In this document: one piece after another, positions 1 through 3,900 of the stretch
Layout: the number at the start of each line of letters is the position of its first letter
How positions within the stretch are numbered: the stretch's first letter is position 1
From: Candidatus Woesearchaeota archaeon
GTDB taxonomy: Archaea > Nanobdellota > Nanobdellia > Woesearchaeales > GW2011-AR4
Length of the DNA stretch: 5,075 nt
Assembly (NCBI GenBank): GCA_016211245.1
Contig: JACQSQ010000057.1
Location: 1 to 5,075, forward strand
Direction of reading: 5' to 3'
Program-made: the position numbers and the translations under genes
Notes under the pieces: model-generated
Seen by the model: the letters and a program-made list of their open reading frames with translations, nothing else
Databases searched by the model: none
Told to the model about the DNA's origin: nothing

Positions 1-76
1 AATTTATTCTTATAGATTATACTTGTATACAAAAATCATCAATTTTTTTTTAATTACATATACAAAAAACAGAAAG

Positions 77-84
77 TTTATATA
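77..84 (+). promoter_or_regulatory. TATA box upstream of leader and HTH operon
   Basis: TTTATATA matches the archaeal TATA consensus TTTAWATA exactly, and the purine-rich ACAGAAAG just upstream could serve as the BRE (TFB-binding site). With the usual spacing of about 26 nt from box centre, transcription would start near 107, ahead of the AGAGG at 109-113 and the small ORF at 122. The surrounding 1-120 is very AT-rich, so other TATA-like matches are expected by chance. The exact consensus and the spacing make this the best candidate for the HTH/surface-protein operon. Confidence 0.45.
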
Positions 85-121
85 TTAGCTACTTACATAA
101 TAGGATAAAGAGGGAAGTCAA

Positions 122-193
122 ATGGGAGAGCTTAAATTAACTTCAAACTTATTCTTATTTCTAGATTGGGGATATTTTATTCAAAATTTTTAA
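122..193 (+). CDS. possible 23-codon upstream ORF / leader peptide
   Basis: ATG at 122 opens a short frame that ends with TAA at 191-193 and encodes 23 residues, hydrophobic and aromatic in the second half (F, L, W, Y, I). A good Shine-Dalgarno match, AGAGG at 109-113, lies 8 nt upstream. The TATA box at 77-84 would place a start site just before that. I do not recognise the peptide. The combination of promoter, ribosome site and short frame suggests a translated leader upstream of the hairpin repeats and the HTH gene, but a frame this short can occur by chance. Confidence 0.3.
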   Translation: MGELKLTSNLFLFLDWGYFIQNF

Positions 194-235
194 CGAGTAA
201 AATGACCCTGCGATTTTTTTGGAATTGAAATTATA

Positions 236-353
236 GCAACCACAGAAATATATTAGGCGAATAGCCGTGGTTTGCTATCTAGCTGACCAAAGTTTTTAGG
301 CTTTAGTGTTGGTCTGCTATTTATTCTGAGCCAAAAGATTTCTGGGCGAATTC
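236..353 (+). repeat. degenerate ~44-47 bp tandem repeat forming two hairpins
   Basis: Three units begin CCAC (240), CCAAAG (287) and CCAAAAG (331). Units 1 and 2 carry TTAGGC shortly after their start, and units 1 and 3 carry GGCGAAT. The unit ends are similar too: GGTTTGCTATCTA at 269-281 resembles GGTCTGCTATTTA at 311-323. Units 1 and 2 each fold. GCAACCAC (236-243) pairs with GTGGTTTGC (267-275) with one bulged T, and AGCTGACCAA (281-290) pairs with TTGGTCTGCT (309-318) with one mismatch. The unit boundaries coincide with hairpin boundaries, and the last unit ends at the Shine-Dalgarno of the HTH gene. A regulatory leader or an operator is plausible; the function is unknown. Confidence 0.5.
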
Positions 354-358
354 AGAGG
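354..358 (+). promoter_or_regulatory. Shine-Dalgarno AGAGG deciding the TTG start of the HTH gene
   Basis: AGAGG ends 6 nt before TTG 365. No ATG or GTG is available in frame upstream, and the next in-frame ATG is 56 codons in, beyond the first helical segment. This makes TTG 365 the best-supported start. The same AGAGG-then-TTG arrangement is seen at the following gene. Confidence 0.55.
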
Positions 359-364
359 CAGAAT

Positions 365-910
365 TTGTTAGGCAAAAAAGGTGTTGAAAGCGAGGATGCC
401 AACAGGATTATCTCTAGCTTCCAGAATCTTTCAAAGGAAGAGAAAATCGAGCTGATCTCCCGCTTCATTGACGAGCTGAAAAGGATTCATGAGGTTTCAG
501 AGCAGGAGCTTCTGCACAAGAAAGAAGCCATGATTCCGGTGGGGGTTTTCGGGAATGATGCATTAAGCTCCCTGGAAGCGATTGTAAAGTTCATGAGGGA
601 GAACCTGAAGATGAGATTCTCCAAGATTGCAAAATCGCTCAACAGGAGCAACAAGACAATCTGGGCAACTTACTCCAAAGCAAGCAAAAAAATGCCGTCT
701 TCTTTTGATAACGTTTCCAGGCAGATAATTATTCCTTCTTCCGCAATTTCAAACAGGAGCTATTCGACGCTTGAAAGCGTAGTCGGATTTGTCAAGGACC
801 TTGATTATTCAAACCATGAGGTTGCGGAGATGCTGCACCTTGATGACAGGACAATATGGACGGTATGGGACAGGGTGAAGAAAAAAAGAGGCATGAAACT
901 TGAGCAATAA
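365..910 (+). CDS. tandem helix-turn-helix DNA-binding protein
   Basis: This 181-residue protein is probably a transcriptional regulator. Residues 10-55 are predicted helical and charged (NLSKEEKIELISRFIDEL). Two related HTH modules follow at about 66-110 and 132-175. They align as LSSLEAIVKF / YSTLESVVGF, then FSKIAKSLNRSNKTIWATY / NHEVAEMLHLDDRTIWTVW, then a basic tail (KASKK / VKKKRG). The conserved TIW sits in the expected recognition helix, which resembles sigma-70 region 4-like or homeodomain-like HTH folds; this style is common in DPANN genomes. The start is TTG 365, chosen for the AGAGG 6 nt upstream. The end overlaps the next gene's start by 11 nt, which implies one mRNA and coupled translation. 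The target is unknown; autoregulation through the upstream hairpin repeats is an inference. Confidence 0.85.
   Translation: MLGKKGVESEDANRIISSFQNLSKEEKIELISRFIDELKRIHEVSEQELLHKKEAMIPVGVFGNDALSSLEAIVKFMRENLKMRFSKIAKSLNRSNKTIWATYSKASKKMPSSFDNVSRQIIIPSSAISNRSYSTLESVVGFVKDLDYSNHEVAEMLHLDDRTIWTVWDRVKKKRGMKLEQ
887..891 (+). promoter_or_regulatory. Shine-Dalgarno AGAGG for the surface-protein TTG start
   Basis: AGAGG lies inside the 3' end of the HTH gene, 8 nt before TTG 900. Starting there gives a short basic N-terminus (KLHK) before the hydrophobic segment, as expected for a signal anchor. The first ATG in frame (927) has no such site upstream and would begin directly in the hydrophobic stretch. 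Confidence 0.5.
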
Positions 911-3900
911 GCTGCATAAATTGGACATGGCAATATTTTTGATAGCTTTGGTTATAGCTGCAGCCGGAGTGTATTTCCTAGGGCCTTCCATAACGGGCTT
1001 TGTGATAAAGGAAGCAAGCTACTCAAAGGACCTGAATTTGGTTGTGGCATCAAATGGCAACTATACTTTTGAGCCTGACAATATTGGCGAATTAAAATCG
1101 TTAAGGCTTGATGGAAGGGTCACAAGCTATGGAAAGGCAAGAGTGTACATTGAAAATAATGGAATAAAATATTTGGTATTTGACAGCACAAGGCTGGAGG
1201 AAGATAAAAACATTTCATCAAATGAATCAAATTTAATTACAGGATTTGCCACGAAAGAAGATGATGAGAATAAAAATGAAAGCGACAAGGACAAGAAGGA
1301 AAAGAACAAGAAGCCTGAGTGGATTGGCCCGGATGAATTTTTAGTCAATGAAACAATTGAAATAAATCTTTCAAATTACTTTACTGATAAAGATGGAGAT
1401 GCACTGACTTATTCTGCATCAGAGGTTGAAGGGCTTGATATTTCAGTCGATTCAGAGATAGTGACGATTGAGCCTGAAACTGAAAAAAATATCAATACTA
1501 CAATAACCTTTATTGCCTCTGATGGAATTGATTCCAAAAGCCAGATTGTCGGGTTAAAAGCCATAGCTAAAAAGGAAAAGGCTGAGAATAAAGCTCCAAA
1601 ATGGAATTCTGATGCGGGCAGTTTCTTGGTGAACGGCACAACTTTGATTGAGCTTTCAAAATATTTTGCTGATGAAGACGGCGATAATTTAAGCTATAAT
1701 TACGGCTCGGTTGGAAACATAACAATAAGCCTTGAAAATGCGATAATGACCTTGGTGCCGGCAGATAGTTTTGCTGGAAATGCCTCAACAGTATTCACTG
1801 CATTTGACGGAAAGAATTTGACCATTAAAAGCGTTCTTTTGATAGTGCCTGAAATTTCCAATATTACAATTCCATTAAATGAGACAGAGGCAATAAATGA
1901 AACAAACCAGACTCCAATAATAAATGAGACAAAAACAATAACCATTAACTTATCCTATAACAAAGGCACTGTTTATGACGCAAACGACAATGGAGAGGAA
2001 AGCGTAAATGGGGTTGTTGACTTAAGCGTTGCTGGAACTGCCTTTGGCTGGAATGCCGATGAAACAAGGCTGTGCACAAGATGGGAAGTGTATAATGCCA
2101 AAGAAGCGACCTTGACGACTTTCTGCAACGGAAACAATGATTGCTGCGCGTTTTTTGAATTATTGCCAACCAAATCAAACTGGAGCGAGGCTTATTATTC
2201 AACCTATGGGAAGGATGGGGCTGGAAAGGACAATATCGTGTCTGCGCAAGTGCTTTATTATGACGTGAATTTGAGCACTGATAACCTGAAATCCGACATT
2301 TATTATTCATCATGGGGCAATTTAAGCGTCAAGTTCTTTGAGGAGGAAATTGAGTTCTTTGACGAATGCATTGATACGTGCTTGTTATCCGGGTTTAACA
2401 AAAGCAGCGTTACCCTGATGTTTGAGATAGAGGATGATGCGGTGCTGAGGATTGATTCAATCAAATACTCCTTATTGGCAGATGTCGCGAACAACGCGCC
2501 AAAGCTTTTGCAGAACATAACGTCAATAAACGTTTCAAGGAACAAAAATGCGACAATCAACCTTTCAAAATACTTCAATGATGAAGACGGGGACAAGCTG
2601 AGCTATAATTATTATCCGGCTGACAACATCACGATAGCGTTTGACGGGGATACTGCGACAATAATTCCGGACAAGGGAATGAGGGGAATAAGATATACCT
2701 ACTTTGCTGCCAATGACTCTGACTTGTCAGTTGTATCTGATGTATTCATGATAAACGTCAGCGAGCAGTTCTTCAAGCCTGTCGTTGAGATAGGCAAGCC
2801 AGTGAAGTGGGAAAAGACGATAATCATTGACATCGAGAACATAACTTCGGTAAATCTGTCGCTTCCCGGCAGCGCCTCAAACATTTCAATAACGATAATC
2901 AATGAATCAGTTGAGAAGAATATATCAGACGAGAAGATAAAGATAGTTGAAGATGGCGAAACAAAGGACAAGGGGCAATACGAGCTTGAGAAGGAGCTTT
3001 CCGAGGTCCAGAGAAAGATCTCAATATTTGAAGAGGCAAGCGGAAAAGAGAATGTAATTGTCGCTGTGGACCAGACAACTGTTTCTGAGAGTGAAATTTA
3101 TTCAAAATTGAATGAACTGTATGGCAAAGAATCTTCTATCTCATCGGAACTGAACCAGTTGCCAAATAATAATCCAATAAGCGGGAATGCTGTTTTTAGT
3201 TCAATAACTTCCAATGTAATTGCGTTGACGGAAGAATTAGAATCAATAAATGAAACAAATCCGCTATTGGTGATAAACGAGAGCCTTGGGGAGAATATCG
3301 AGGTTACTGTCGAGTACGAGACAGAAGCGCCGATTGCAATTGAGGAGAGGATAAATGAATACACAAAGCAGGTAAAGATAATCTCAGAGACTTCCTATGA
3401 AAATGTCCTTTCATATACATCCTTAAATGATGTTCCCAAAAATGCGATTAAATTGTACTGGGTGCAGGACGATGCAAGAACATTGTTTTCAAATGTCAAG
3501 TATATTGATAAGAATGCAAATGGGCTGATTGATAAAATTGAATGGGTTATTCCGCATCTTTCAAACCAGACATTTGAGGTTGTTATTACTGTGCTTAATG
3601 TCCAAAGCTATCCGACTGTTGGAGGAAGCTGGATTGTAGGGTTTAATACTTCAGGAACTGGGAATTTGAGCATTTACGGCTTTAATGGGACAAGCTATGC
3701 TGAGAAAGAGAATGACAGTTCTGTTACAGCAAGTGACTTGGATGTTTTGGAATTAAGATGTGATAATAATGTTTTAGAGCCTTATTATATTGTTGATTTG
3801 GAAGAATTGGAATTAAGCGGATTGAATGAGATAAGCGGGAATGCTGTAAAGAAAATTGAAGAGAAAAGAAATATCAAGCCTTTGGCATTTTCTCAATCAG

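Larger units (their letters stand above)
194..364 (+). other. non-coding leader of the HTH gene
   Basis: No convincing gene lies between the small ORF and the HTH start. The HTH reading frame is open back to 287 (TGA at 284-286) but has no ATG, GTG or TTG before 365. The region holds a T7 run at 214-220 and, from 236 onward, the repeated hairpin sequence described separately. If transcription starts near 107 the HTH gene has a long structured 5' leader, unlike the leaderless arrangement inferred for the toxin-antitoxin operon. Confidence 0.5.

Noticed and set aside
211..220. Transcription terminator at the T7 run
   Set aside because: A T run alone could act in archaea, but it lies between the promoter and the operon in AT-rich DNA and has nothing upstream to terminate except the short possible leader ORF.
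236..353. CRISPR array
   Set aside because: The units are degenerate along their whole length with no separate unique spacers, there are only about three, and no cas gene is near.
809..991. 60-codon minus-strand frame across the HTH/surface gene junction
   Set aside because: It is opposite two well-supported overlapping plus-strand genes and its product has no recognisable motif.
1127..3364. Numerous minus-strand frames of 60-122 codons
   Set aside because: They are antisense shadows of the surface-protein gene. Their products are low-complexity (Ser/Phe/Leu-rich), lack recognisable motifs and overlap one another, while the plus frame shows clear domains throughout.
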